A stretch of 64,000 nucleotides of DNA, from positions 1-64,000 of the forward strand of contig JALUUL010000072.1 of assembly GCA_027021385.1 (NCBI GenBank), read 5' to 3'. The stretch is from Planctomycetota bacterium. Its GTDB lineage: Bacteria; Planctomycetota; UBA1135; GCA-002748355. The position numbers were made by a program, and so were the translations under genes. The first letter of the stretch is position 1. Every line of letters starts with the position of its first letter. Shown here one piece after another: positions 8,607 through 17,059 of this stretch. The notes below the pieces were generated by a model that saw only the letters and a program-made list of their open reading frames with translations, searched no databases and had not been told where the DNA came from.

Positions 8607-9272
8607 TCAGGCCGGGTTGTTCCCGACCTCGTGGAGATGCATGTCGGTCTGCGGGTAGGGGATGCTGATTCCTTTCGAGTCGAAGGTCTTCTTGATCTTC
8701 TCGAGGAGGGTCCGCGCACGGTCGATGTCCTCCTCGTCGTCGATCCCGAAGACGAGGTCGATCCTCCGGATCGGGTTCGCGGAGTAGTTCGTGATCGTCG
8801 AGAAGACCTGGATATCCTCGACGACCCCCGCCTGGCCTCCGGCCTCGATGAAGTCGCCGATCCTGTAGGGGCGGAAGATGATGATCAGGACCCCCGAGGC
8901 GATGTTGGAGAGGGAGCCCTGGAGGGCGAAACCGACGGCCAGGCCGGCGGCTCCGATGATCGCGACGAAGGAGCCGGTCTCGAGACCGAGGGTGTCGAGG
9001 GCGGAGACGACGACGAAGGCCAGGAGGGCCATGTAGGCGAGATTCGTCGAGAAGGAGATGAGCATCCTCTCGAGCTTCACCCGCTCCATGATCCGCGCCA
9101 GGATCGACTTGGCGAGCCGCGCGCCGATCCTCCCGAACAGGAGGGTGAGGAGAGCTCCCAGGAAGTTCGGCCCGTATCCGAGGGCGAGTTCCTTGAGGTA
9201 GTCGATCCATTTCATGAGGTCCAGAGGCGAAGTCTCCGCCTGCATGGATGCGGGTTCGAGAGTCCGAAGCAT
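8607..9272 (-). CDS. MscS-family mechanosensitive channel lacking two internal blocks
   Basis: The family forms inner-membrane channels that open under membrane tension. The 221-residue product keeps the membrane helices, including the pore-lining stretch SFVAIIGAAGLAVGFALQGS (101-120), and FRPYRIGDFI. Compared with MscS as I know it (about 286 residues), about 20 residues are missing between VFSTI (to 160) and TNYSANP, where the loop with the IVPNG motif should be. About 50 residues are missing between DRARTLL (to 190) and EKIKKTF, which covers most of the cytoplasmic alpha-beta domain. Both gaps are in frame and the flanks are conserved. The start at 9272 is chosen for AAGGAG upstream; ATG 9311 is in frame. 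Whether it makes a working channel is uncertain. Confidence 0.82.
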   Translation of the reverse strand: MLRTLEPASMQAETSPLDLMKWIDYLKELALGYGPNFLGALLTLLFGRIGARLAKSILARIMERVKLERMLISFSTNLAYMALLAFVVVSALDTLGLETGSFVAIIGAAGLAVGFALQGSLSNIASGVLIIIFRPYRIGDFIEAGGQAGVVEDIQVFSTITNYSANPIRRIDLVFGIDDEEDIDRARTLLEKIKKTFDSKGISIPYPQTDMHLHEVGNNPA

Positions 9273-9395
9273 CGGGTGCTCCTTCCGGAAAAGGTCGGGT
9301 TCGAGTTCCATCCTTCCCCGGGTGCGCGGGGCCTCCCATGGGGGAATGGGAATCGGGGCTTTCCGCGGGGACGGGTCCCGCCGAAACTGGAGCGC

Positions 9396-10358
9396 GTGGA
9401 ACCGAGGAGGCCGGAACTCTGGACCCTGCTCGTCCTGCGGAGGCGGGAGCGCTTCCTTAGGGACTTCCTGCGCTACGCCTCGATCGGAGCGATCGTCCTC
9501 CTCCCCTGGTGGGGGCTCAGGATCGGAAGGCGGGAGGGGGCGGCCCTGTGGGAGGAGGGGGCGGGTTTCGCCGGCGCCCTAATCCTGTTCGCCCTGGCCG
9601 CGGCCTGGCTGCGGGGGAGCGGGGAGAGGGCCCTTCCGGAGGAGGAGGGAATCGAGGCTTCCGAGGCCCTCGAGACGCTCTTGAGATGGCCGGAATCGCG
9701 GAGCGGGGAGGCGCTGCTCCCGCTCCTGGAGGCGCGCATCCTCGAAGCGGCGGCGGGGGAAGGGATCCCCGGACGCCTCCCGGGACATACCGCCCTCTCC
9801 TGGCTGCGCCTGCTCACGGCCCTGATCCTGGCCTTCTGGATGGTCTTCCTGCTGCCCGGGGGAGGGGCCGGGGGGGCGGGGTCCCTTCCGAGGGGGTGGG
9901 GCGGAGGGGGTGTCGGAAAGGTCTCCGGAACCCTGCCTCCCTCGAAGCGGCCCATGCCGCCTCCCTCCCCGGAGGGGCGGGGCGGGAAGAGGAAGAAGGA
10001 GACGGAGACCGGGGACGACCGCGGCCGGAAGAAGGCCTCCCCGCCACCGAAGCCGGACCTGGAAGCCCCGGGGCTGGCCGATCTGGTCGTCTTTCCGGAT
10101 TTCCTCGAGCGTCCGGGGCGGAGCCTTAGGAAGGCTCCGAGGATCCGCAGAGCGCCGCCGTCCGGGGGGAGTGGCGGAGGGAAGAGCCCCGGACGGAACG
10201 CAAGGACTCCGTTCAAGGATCCTCCCGGGGTCCGCTTCGAACGGGCGCTCGAACGCGCGCTTTCCCGCGGGCGCCTGCACCCCTGGGAGGGACGCTGGCT
10301 CCATTTGTGGCAACGCCTCCTGGAAGGAAAGGGCTCGGGGCCGGACGGCAAGCGGTGA
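9396..10358 (+). CDS. membrane protein of unknown function, first gene of a DUF58/BatA-type operon
   Basis: A 320-residue protein I do not recognise. It has hydrophobic segments near residues 25-45, 55-75 and 135-150, then a long low-complexity tail rich in Pro, Gly, Lys and Arg (about 155-280), and a short Trp-rich C-terminus. The GTG start was chosen because the frame upstream runs through the tRNA and the mscS gene; its ribosome site (TGGAG) is weak. The stop overlaps the start of the DUF58 gene, so it probably works with that operon. In related clusters this place is often taken by a DUF4129- or transglutaminase-associated membrane protein, which is only a guess here. Confidence 0.6.
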   Translation: MEPRRPELWTLLVLRRRERFLRDFLRYASIGAIVLLPWWGLRIGRREGAALWEEGAGFAGALILFALAAAWLRGSGERALPEEEGIEASEALETLLRWPESRSGEALLPLLEARILEAAAGEGIPGRLPGHTALSWLRLLTALILAFWMVFLLPGGGAGGAGSLPRGWGGGGVGKVSGTLPPSKRPMPPPSPEGRGGKRKKETETGDDRGRKKASPPPKPDLEAPGLADLVVFPDFLERPGRSLRKAPRIRRAPPSGGSGGGKSPGRNARTPFKDPPGVRFERALERALSRGRLHPWEGRWLHLWQRLLEGKGSGPDGKR

Positions 10359-11257
10359 GGGTCGAACGGGAGGACTGGGAGGCCGTCGGACGCCTCGTCC
10401 CGCGTCTGCTCGAGAGCGGGCGCCGTCTCCCCTTTCTTCGCTTCGAGGGCGGTCGGGGCCACAGGACGAGCGCCGAGTTTGGGGAGTTCCGCGAGCACGC
10501 GCCTTATGTTCCCGGGGAGGATCTCCGGCATTTCGACTGGGCGGTCTTCGCCCGGACCCGCGAACCCGTGCTCCGGCGCTTCGACGGTGTCCTCCGGCGG
10601 CGTTTCGAACTCCTCGTCGACCGCAGTCCCTCGACTGGGATCCGGTGGCCGGGCTACGCCTGGCTGGCTTCCCTTCTCGCCCGCCTGGGCCGCGCCCGCT
10701 TCGAGGAGGCTTTCTGCAGGGTGGCCGGGACGGAGGGCCTCCGCCGGATCGAGTGCCGGGGAGACGGTTTCGAGGCGGAACTCTTCGAGGCCCTGGCCGA
10801 AGCTCCTTGTCCCGGAACCCGGGGAAGGAGGAGCGCCCCGAGGGCCGCGGACCTCCTCTCGGCCTGGGAGGGGCTTCCCGCCGGCCGCGGCTACACCCTG
10901 CTCTCCGATTTCCAACCCGTGGAGGAATGGCTCGAGGCCCTGGCCCGTTGCGCCCATCGAGGCAAGCATGTCCTCTGCCTCTATCCGAGACTTCCCGAGG
11001 AGAGCGGCCGCACCCCTCCCCCGGAGGGAAGGCTTCGGCTCGTCGATCCCGAGTCCGGTGAGGATCTCGAGCTGCGGATGGAGGCGGATCTCTGGCGGGC
11101 CTTCCTCGTCGAACAGCGATCCTGGGAGCACCGTCTCGGCCGGGAACTCGAGGCTCTCGGACACGTCTTCCACGCGGCCGATCTCCCCTCGAGGGAGGAG
11201 GCGGGGCTTCCCAAAGCCTGGCTTCCGTTCCTCCACGCCGGGGAGGCCTTCGGATGA
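10355..11257 (+). CDS. DUF58 domain protein
   Basis: The 300-residue protein carries the DUF58 signature: G-x-G-x-E-F-x-E-x-R-x-Y-x-P-G-D-D-x-R-x-I-D-W appears here as FGEFREHAPYVPGEDLRHFD. It is followed by a von Willebrand A-like region with a degenerate VDRSPST metal site. DUF58 proteins sit beside MoxR ATPases and Bat proteins and are thought to help assemble or fold periplasmic complexes; no MoxR gene is visible here. The GTG at 10355 overlaps the previous stop (GTGA). An in-frame GTG at 10307 would add 16 residues. Its stop overlaps the next ATG by four bases. Confidence 0.82.
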   Translation: MRVEREDWEAVGRLVPRLLESGRRLPFLRFEGGRGHRTSAEFGEFREHAPYVPGEDLRHFDWAVFARTREPVLRRFDGVLRRRFELLVDRSPSTGIRWPGYAWLASLLARLGRARFEEAFCRVAGTEGLRRIECRGDGFEAELFEALAEAPCPGTRGRRSAPRAADLLSAWEGLPAGRGYTLLSDFQPVEEWLEALARCAHRGKHVLCLYPRLPEESGRTPPPEGRLRLVDPESGEDLELRMEADLWRAFLVEQRSWEHRLGRELEALGHVFHAADLPSREEAGLPKAWLPFLHAGEAFG

Positions 11258-12903
11258 TCCTTCCGGCCTTCCACGAAGCCTGGGTGCTCCTCGGTCTGCT
11301 CCTTCTTCCGCTGGTCCTCCTCCTGGCGCGCCCCCCGATCCGCGAGCTGCCGAGCGACCGGATCGTGCTCTGGGCCCGCGCCCTCGCGAAGCTTCGCTCC
11401 CGGAAGAAGGCCCCGCGGCCCGGCCTGCTTCTTCTCCTGGACCTCTGCGCGCTCGGAGGCTTCCTCCTCGCCGGCGCGGATCCCTATCTGCCCGAACGAG
11501 AAGGCTTCCGCGAGTGCTGGGCGGTCGTCGATCTCTCTCCCTCGATGGCCGCTCCGGCCGACCCCCACAGGCCCTCCCTCGGGTCCCGCCTCGAGCGAGC
11601 GCGGGCGGAGGTCGTCGCCCTGAGCGGAAGGCTCCCGCCGGGGATCCGCCTTCGGACCTTCGGCCTCGAGGGGGAGCGGCTCCCCGAACGGGCGCCCGAG
11701 ACGATGCGTCCCGGAGAGGAGATCGCCCGGCCGGGGATCCTCGCCGAATTCTCAGGAATGGCGGGCCGGAGCGCTTGCATCCTCTTCTGGTCGGACGGCG
11801 CGGGCCCGAGTCCTTGGCCCAAGCGCCGGTCGAACCTCTTCCTCCGCCAGGCCGGAGAGCCCGGCCCGGGCCCCGCGCCCCAGGGGGGGATTCTCGAGGC
11901 GGGGATCGAGGATCCCTGGCCGGAGGATCACCTCGAACTCGAAGTCCTCGTTCGGGATCCGCCGGGGGCGACGGCCCTCCTCCTCGAATCCCCCGGGATC
12001 GGGAAGCTCGAGATCGCTCCTCTCGAACGGGCGGCCGAGGCGGGAGGCGCGAGGTTGCGTTTCCGGCTTCCCCGCGGGCGGTCGATCCGGATCACCCGCC
12101 TGCCCCCCGACGCCTTTCCGCTCGACGATCGCTTGCGGATCCGCGCACGTCCGGCCTGGCATCCGGAGATCGGCGTCTTTCCGGCGGATTCGCCCGGGGC
12201 CGGAGTTCTCGGCCGCTTCCTGGCCTCAAGTCTCGGGGGGCGGCTCACGACCGATGGAAGCTCCCCCCCCGGGTCACGGATCCAGATCATCGAAGGGGGG
12301 CGGCTTCCGGCCTGGCCCCGGGACGGGGTCCTGCGCTTTTGCTTCGGAACGGTTCTCCCGGGGATGCGGGACGGAACGCCTCTCGAGACCTTTCCCGACT
12401 GGAGGCGGGAGCTCCCCGTCCTGCGGGGTCTGGATCTCGGAGGTCTCGAAGGGGAGGAGCGCAAGGTTCCCGGGCCCCTGCCCGAGGGCACGGTCGTTCT
12501 CGCGCGGGTCCTCGACGAACCCCTCCTTCTCTGGAACCCGAGCATGCGTCTCTTCTGGTCCGGACTCCCCTTCGCTGCCTCGAACCTCGAGCGGCTCCCC
12601 TTCCTTCCGGTCCTCTGCCTGAGATTCTGTGGGGAGGCCGCCTCCGCGAAGGAGGGCGGAGGGGACGTCCCGACCTCGGTCGCCGGTTTGCTCCCTCCGG
12701 AGGAAGGGGAACTCGCGGTCCGGCCGGCCGGTCCGCCCCGGAGCCCCCGCTGGTTCGAACCCGAGCGCCCTCTCTGGCGGTTCCCCCTCGCCCTGGCCCT
12801 CCTCGCCTTGTTCCTTCGAATCCTCCTCCCGATCGCCGGCCGGCCGCTTGCCGATCCAAGGACGGCAGGTTACGAAGGGGCGGATGGTTCCCCCGATTCC
12901 TGA
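11254..12903 (+). CDS. BatA-like membrane protein with a degenerate VWA domain
   Basis: A 549-residue protein. The N-terminus has the BatA-type membrane anchor (PAFHEAWVLLGLLLLPLVLL, residues 4-23, and a second helix near 55-72). A VWA-like domain follows that starts VVDLSPSM, an imperfect D-x-S-x-S metal site. A long beta-rich middle follows, then a C-terminal membrane helix (about 515-535). Bat proteins belong to aerotolerance-type operons with MoxR and DUF58; their biochemical role is not settled. The ATG overlaps the DUF58 stop (ATGA), and its last 20 bases overlap moaA. Confidence 0.78.
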   Translation: MILPAFHEAWVLLGLLLLPLVLLLARPPIRELPSDRIVLWARALAKLRSRKKAPRPGLLLLLDLCALGGFLLAGADPYLPEREGFRECWAVVDLSPSMAAPADPHRPSLGSRLERARAEVVALSGRLPPGIRLRTFGLEGERLPERAPETMRPGEEIARPGILAEFSGMAGRSACILFWSDGAGPSPWPKRRSNLFLRQAGEPGPGPAPQGGILEAGIEDPWPEDHLELEVLVRDPPGATALLLESPGIGKLEIAPLERAAEAGGARLRFRLPRGRSIRITRLPPDAFPLDDRLRIRARPAWHPEIGVFPADSPGAGVLGRFLASSLGGRLTTDGSSPPGSRIQIIEGGRLPAWPRDGVLRFCFGTVLPGMRDGTPLETFPDWRRELPVLRGLDLGGLEGEERKVPGPLPEGTVVLARVLDEPLLLWNPSMRLFWSGLPFAASNLERLPFLPVLCLRFCGEAASAKEGGGDVPTSVAGLLPPEEGELAVRPAGPPRSPRWFEPERPLWRFPLALALLALFLRILLPIAGRPLADPRTAGYEGADGSPDS

Positions 12904-13915
12904 AGACCGCCTCGGCCGCCCGCTGCGCAAGCTCCGTCTCTCGGTCACGGACCGCTGCAACTTCCGCTGCCGCTACTGCATGCCGGAGACCGAGTACTCC
13001 TGGCTGCCGCGCGCCGCCCTCCTCGAGTTCGAGGAACTGCGGAGGATCGCCGCTGTCTTTCTTCGGGTCGGGGTTTCGGAGATCCGGCTGACGGGAGGGG
13101 AGCCCCTGCTCCGGCGGGATCTCCCGGTCCTCGTGCGCATGTTGTCCGGTCTCGAGGGGCTGCGGGATCTCGCGATGACGACGAACGGCGCGAGGCTCCC
13201 GGAACTGGCCGGGGAACTCGCCCGCGCAGGCCTGCGCAGGGTCACGATCAGCCTCGACAGCCTCGATCCGGAACGTTTCCGGAGGATCACGCAGAAGGAC
13301 GTGCTCCCCGAGGTCCTCGAGGGCGTCGAGGCCGCAAGGAGGGCGGGCTTCGCCGAGGTCAAGCTCAACTGCGTCGTCATGCGCGGGATCAACGACGATG
13401 AGATCCCGGACCTTCTCGATTTCGCCCTCGAGTGGGGACTCGAACCGCGCTTCATCGAGTACATGGACGTCGGAGGAGCAACTCGCTGGGACGGGGCCGA
13501 GGTCTTCCCGAAAGAAGAGATCCTCGCCCGCATCACGAAGCGGTTCGGGCCCCCTCGGCCCCTCGAGGGCCGCGGCAGCGCGCCTGCGCAGCGCTACCGC
13601 CTTCCGAACGGGGCGGTCTTCGGTCTCATCGCCTCGACGACCGCCCCCTTCTGCAGAGGCTGCGACCGCTCGAGGCTCTCGGCCGACGGCCACTGGTTCC
13701 ACTGCCTCTACGCGGCGACGGGGATCGATCTCCGCGGGCTTCTCAGGGGGGGCGCGGAGGATGGGATTCTCGAGGAGCGGATCCGCGGGGCCTGGGGCGA
13801 ACGCCGCGACCGCGGCGCCGAGGATCGATTCGGCCTCGCCGACCGCCGGCCCCTCCTGGACGCGGCCGCGATGCGGGCCCACCCACACCTCGAGATGCAC
13901 AAACGGGGCGGCTGA
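12884..13915 (+). CDS. moaA: GTP 3',8-cyclase, radical SAM molybdopterin enzyme
   Basis: MoaA converts GTP to 3',8-cyclo-GTP, the first step of molybdenum cofactor synthesis. The 343-residue product has the radical-SAM cluster motif CNFRCRYC (Cys25, Cys29, Cys32), the TGGEPLLR motif, and the second cluster motif FCRGCDR with a third cysteine in WFHCL. It ends in the Gly-Gly tail that is typical of MoaA and needed for activity. The ATG at 12884 lies inside the end of the BatA-like gene and has AAGGGG upstream. Placement in a Bat operon is unusual. The MoaD-MoaE fusion at 53560 is the only other Mo-cofactor gene seen. Confidence 0.95.
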   Translation: MVPPIPEDRLGRPLRKLRLSVTDRCNFRCRYCMPETEYSWLPRAALLEFEELRRIAAVFLRVGVSEIRLTGGEPLLRRDLPVLVRMLSGLEGLRDLAMTTNGARLPELAGELARAGLRRVTISLDSLDPERFRRITQKDVLPEVLEGVEAARRAGFAEVKLNCVVMRGINDDEIPDLLDFALEWGLEPRFIEYMDVGGATRWDGAEVFPKEEILARITKRFGPPRPLEGRGSAPAQRYRLPNGAVFGLIASTTAPFCRGCDRSRLSADGHWFHCLYAATGIDLRGLLRGGAEDGILEERIRGAWGERRDRGAEDRFGLADRRPLLDAAAMRAHPHLEMHKRGG

Positions 13916-13927
13916 AGGAGTCTTCGA

Positions 13928-15193
13928 ATGCGGATCCGCGGGATCATTCTCGGCGTCCTCGGGATCGGAGCGGGTCTCGCGCCCGCCCTTCGTTCCCAGG
14001 AAGTCGCGATCTACAGGGATCTCGGGGTCTGGAAAGCCGAGGGGGAAAGGGCTCTGCCGGCCGTCCTGGAATGGTTGGGGCTGCGCTACGTCTGGATCGA
14101 CGCGGCCGCGATCGATCGAGGCGCGTTGTTCCGGAACGGGAAGCCCGCCTTCCGGCTCCTGGTCGTTCCCGGCGGGTGGGCGGCCTCCTACATCGCCAAG
14201 GTCGGGGGTTGGTCCGGCGCCGGACCGGGGGACGACCAGATCCGCGCCTTCGTCAAGGCCGGGGGAGGCTACCTCGGGTTCTGCGCGGGCGCCTTCGCGG
14301 CCGCCTCCACGACCCGCTGGCTCGGGCGGAACTACGCCTACCCCTGGAAGCTCTTCGACGGGATCGCCGAGGGGCCGCTTCCCTGGAACCCCCTGCGCTC
14401 GGGCAGGCTCGGGGCCGTCCACGGGAAGGCCGTCCCGGATCTCGCCTCGCCCGAACTCAAGGAGCGGGGACTTTCGGCCCTCGTGCGGGTCCTGCTCTAT
14501 GGCGGACCTCGATTCCGCCTCCGGGATCCGAAGCGTCCCCCTCCCTCCTACAGGGTCCTCGCCCGCCACGGCGAGGACGGCTCCGCGGCCGTCGTCAGCT
14601 ACCGCTATCCGACGAATCGCGGGGGGCGGGTCGTCCTGTCCTCGTTCCATCCCTCGGTCCTCTGCGGGGACCGCGGGCGCTTCGATCGGGACGAGAACGA
14701 TCTCTCCTCCGCCGGGGCGGGAAGGGACCCCGACGGCTTCCCCCCAGACTGGCGCTTCGCCGCGGCCCTCGTCGACCTCGCGGCCGGGCGTCCTCCGCGC
14801 CGGCCTCCGCCGATGCCCCGGGCGCGGATCGATCTCCGCGCCCTTTCCCCCCTGCGGGTCGGGGGAAGCTGCGAGCTGAGGGTCCAGGCCCCGCCCGCTC
14901 CGGGAACGGTCTATCTCCTCCTTGCCTCGACGGCTCGAAGCCCGGGCCTCCGCCTTTCCCCTTCGGTCTTCCTGCCGCTCCGTCCAGGGCCGCTCCTCGC
15001 GGTGAGCCTCGGCGCGCCTGCGGTCTTCCGCGCCTTCGTCGGGACCCTGGACGCGGGAGGGACGGCCTCGGCGCGGATCGTCCTTCCGAACCTCGCGGGA
15101 CTCAGGGGGTTCGGGATGGAGTTCGCGGGACTCACCTTTCGGGCCGGGGCCTGGTCGGACGGTTCGAACCCCGTCGGTCTGACGGCTCGCTGA
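13928..15193 (+). CDS. exported glutamine-amidotransferase-like protein with C-terminal beta-sandwich module
   Basis: A 421-residue protein with a signal peptide (cleavage after about residue 23). Residues about 25-290 look like the BPL_N / class I amidotransferase-like fold: LLVVPGGWAASY, and a nucleophile elbow GYLGFCAGAFA with Cys119, then VVLSSFHPS late in the domain. Residues about 295-421 carry a beta-rich module resembling the one in the kelch and beta-lactamase-like proteins of this window (VYLLLAST, VLPNLAGLRGFGMEF, SNPVGLTA). AAGGAG precedes the ATG. Exported BPL_N proteins are common in planctomycetes; their substrates are unknown. Activity on glutamine is not implied. Confidence 0.75.
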   Translation: MRIRGIILGVLGIGAGLAPALRSQEVAIYRDLGVWKAEGERALPAVLEWLGLRYVWIDAAAIDRGALFRNGKPAFRLLVVPGGWAASYIAKVGGWSGAGPGDDQIRAFVKAGGGYLGFCAGAFAAASTTRWLGRNYAYPWKLFDGIAEGPLPWNPLRSGRLGAVHGKAVPDLASPELKERGLSALVRVLLYGGPRFRLRDPKRPPPSYRVLARHGEDGSAAVVSYRYPTNRGGRVVLSSFHPSVLCGDRGRFDRDENDLSSAGAGRDPDGFPPDWRFAAALVDLAAGRPPRRPPPMPRARIDLRALSPLRVGGSCELRVQAPPAPGTVYLLLASTARSPGLRLSPSVFLPLRPGPLLAVSLGAPAVFRAFVGTLDAGGTASARIVLPNLAGLRGFGMEFAGLTFRAGAWSDGSNPVGLTAR

Positions 15194-15233
15194 ACGCCGT
15201 CTCCCGGCCGGGGGCGGGGGTGCGGGGGATCGC

Positions 15234-16514
15234 TCAGATTGGAGCGAAGAGGTCGAGGGGGCCGACCCCCTTCCCGCCGCCGGGCGCCCGTTCCAGGGCG
15301 CGGTGGACGAAGGTCTGCGCCTCCCGCACGGCCTCGACGAGGTCTTCCCCCAGCGCGAGGCGCGCCGTGACCGCCGCGCTCAGGACGCAACCTGTGCCGT
15401 GCCCCGCGCGGTTCTCGATCCTTCGAACCGGCAGTTCGAGGATCTCCCCTTCGTGGAACAAGAGGTCCAGGATCGGGCCGTCCAGATGCCCGCCCTTGAT
15501 CCAGACCGCCCCGGGGCCGAGGTCCGCGATCCTTCGCGCGGCCTCGGACATCGAATCGCGGTCCTCGACCGGCCGGCCGGCGAGGGCTGCCGCCTCCTCG
15601 AGGTTCGGGGTCACGAGGGTCGCGAGAGGAAGCAGGCGGTCCCGGAACGCGGGGAGGATCGCCTCCCCGCCGAAGACCTTTCCGCGGCTCGGGGCGAGGA
15701 CCGGATCGACGATCAGCGGAAGATCCCTTCCCTCGAGGCATGAGGCGACCGCCTCGATCCAGGGCGCTCCCGGCAGGGCGCCTGTCTTGACGGCGGTGGG
15801 GGGAAGGTCGTCGAGGACGGCGAGGACCTGGCCGGCGAGGAAGTCCGGCGGAAGGGTCTCGACCCTCCGTACCCCTTCCGTGTCCTGCACGGTCAGGAGG
15901 GAGATCGCCGCCTCCCCGTAGACGCCATGCTGGTGAAAGGTCTTGAGGTCGGCTTGGATCCCCGCGCCGCCCGAGGGGTCGGACCCGGCGATGCTCAGGG
16001 CTCTCGCTCGGAGAGGGGCCCTTCCCGGATCCCGGGGCCGCGGGTCTCCACTCCAGTCCTCCTCGAAGATCCGGTAGCTGCTCTCCTCCATGCCGACGCG
16101 GCGGTAGACCTCCCGGGCGTTCCGGTTGCCGGCCTCTACGTAGAGGCGGAGTCCGCAGACCCCGCCCGCCTCCCGGGCCCTTCGCCTCGCTTCCTCGTGC
16201 AGGGCGCGGTAGAGGCCGGTTTCCCGGAAGCGCGTCTCGACGTAGACCGACTGGATCCACCAGAACCAGGCTCCGCGCCAATCGCTCCACTCTCGGGTCA
16301 GGAGCATCGAGGCACGGACATCCCCCTCCTTTTCGGCGACGAGGTAGAAGCCCTTTTCGGGATCTTCGAGGACCGAGCGGACCCCGTGGGTCAAGGTCTC
16401 GAGATCGAGATCCCGGCCTTCCGTCTCCTTCGCCATCCGGCGCTGGAATCCGGCGATGCGTTCGAGGTCCTCGGGGCGGGCCCGCCGGATCCGGATCCCC
16501 TCGCCCGCGCTCAT
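15234..16514 (-). CDS. thiD: GNAT acetyltransferase fused to phosphomethylpyrimidine kinase (ThiD)
   Basis: One 426-residue frame holds two enzymes. Residues 7-154 are a GNAT N-acetyltransferase-like domain; its acetyl-CoA loop reads RFRETGLYRAL, so the last glycine of the usual R-x-x-G-x-G/A is Tyr. Residues about 170-426 are ThiD, which phosphorylates hydroxymethylpyrimidine and its phosphate for thiamine: LSIAGSDPSGGAGIQADLK, MxSG-type TAVKTGALPGA, VDPVLAPSRG, TPNLEEAAAL, IKGGH and NRAGHGTGCVLSAA. No ATG, GTG or TTG lies in frame near the ThiD start, so the two are truly joined. GGAGGGGGG precedes the ATG, which overlaps the macro-domain gene stop. The GNAT substrate is unknown. Confidence 0.88.
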   Translation of the reverse strand: MSAGEGIRIRRARPEDLERIAGFQRRMAKETEGRDLDLETLTHGVRSVLEDPEKGFYLVAEKEGDVRASMLLTREWSDWRGAWFWWIQSVYVETRFRETGLYRALHEEARRRAREAGGVCGLRLYVEAGNRNAREVYRRVGMEESSYRIFEEDWSGDPRPRDPGRAPLRARALSIAGSDPSGGAGIQADLKTFHQHGVYGEAAISLLTVQDTEGVRRVETLPPDFLAGQVLAVLDDLPPTAVKTGALPGAPWIEAVASCLEGRDLPLIVDPVLAPSRGKVFGGEAILPAFRDRLLPLATLVTPNLEEAAALAGRPVEDRDSMSEAARRIADLGPGAVWIKGGHLDGPILDLLFHEGEILELPVRRIENRAGHGTGCVLSAAVTARLALGEDLVEAVREAQTFVHRALERAPGGGKGVGPLDLFAPI

Positions 16515-17059
16515 TCCCCCCTCCGCTTCTTCCAGGCGGCGAGGAAGCAGGCATGGAGTTCCTCGGTGAACAGGACGAGGTGGACCCGCCGCAACCCGGG
16601 GAAGCGGGCGAGGGATTCCTCGAGGGCGTCGAGAGTGACCTCCGCGGCCTCCCTGGGGGGATAGCCGTAGACTCCGGTCGAGATCGCGGGGAAGGCCAGG
16701 CTCTCGAAGCCCTCGGCGGCCGCCCGCTCGCAGGCCTTCCGGTAGCAGGAGGCCAGGAGACGGGCCTCGCCATGTCCGCCCCCGCGCCAAACCGGCCCGA
16801 CGGCGTGGAGGACATGGCGCGCCTTCAGGCCGTGTCCGCCGGTCAGGCGGACCTCCCCCGGGGGACAGCCCTTTGGGTGGAGCCTCCGGCATTCCTCGAG
16901 AAGGCCCGGACCCGCCACCCGGTGGATGGCCCCGTCGACCCCGCCTCCTCCGGCGAGGCGGGGGTTCGCGGCGTTCACGACCGCGTCGACGTCGTAGGCG
17001 GCGAGGTCGCCTCGTTCGATCCGCAGGCGGTCGAGGGGATGGGGGGCGGGTTTCGTCAT
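16511..17059 (-). CDS. macro domain protein, likely O-acetyl-ADP-ribose or ADP-ribosyl hydrolase
   Basis: The 182-residue product is a single macro domain of the YmdB/MacroD type. Landmarks are DAVVNAANPRLAGGGGVDGAIH with the ADP-ribose-binding glycine run, GEVRLTGGHGLKARHVLHAV, and the phosphate-loop AFPAISTGVYGYP. The family binds ADP-ribose and removes it, or deacetylates O-acetyl-ADP-ribose, in the cytoplasm. Its ATG overlaps the stop of the beta-lactamase-like gene and its stop overlaps the GNAT-ThiD start, so the three are translationally coupled. No ADP-ribosyltransferase is visible nearby. Confidence 0.93.
   Translation of the reverse strand: MTKPAPHPLDRLRIERGDLAAYDVDAVVNAANPRLAGGGGVDGAIHRVAGPGLLEECRRLHPKGCPPGEVRLTGGHGLKARHVLHAVGPVWRGGGHGEARLLASCYRKACERAAAEGFESLAFPAISTGVYGYPPREAAEVTLDALEESLARFPGLRRVHLVLFTEELHACFLAAWKKRRGE

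Noticed and set aside
8472-9395. Long upstream extension of the membrane protein gene at 9396
   Set aside because: It would run through the tRNA-Sec gene and antisense to mscS, and shows no membrane or domain pattern there.
16514-16600. TPP riboswitch expected for thiD
   Set aside because: The thiD fusion starts inside the preceding gene, so there is no leader in which one could fit.
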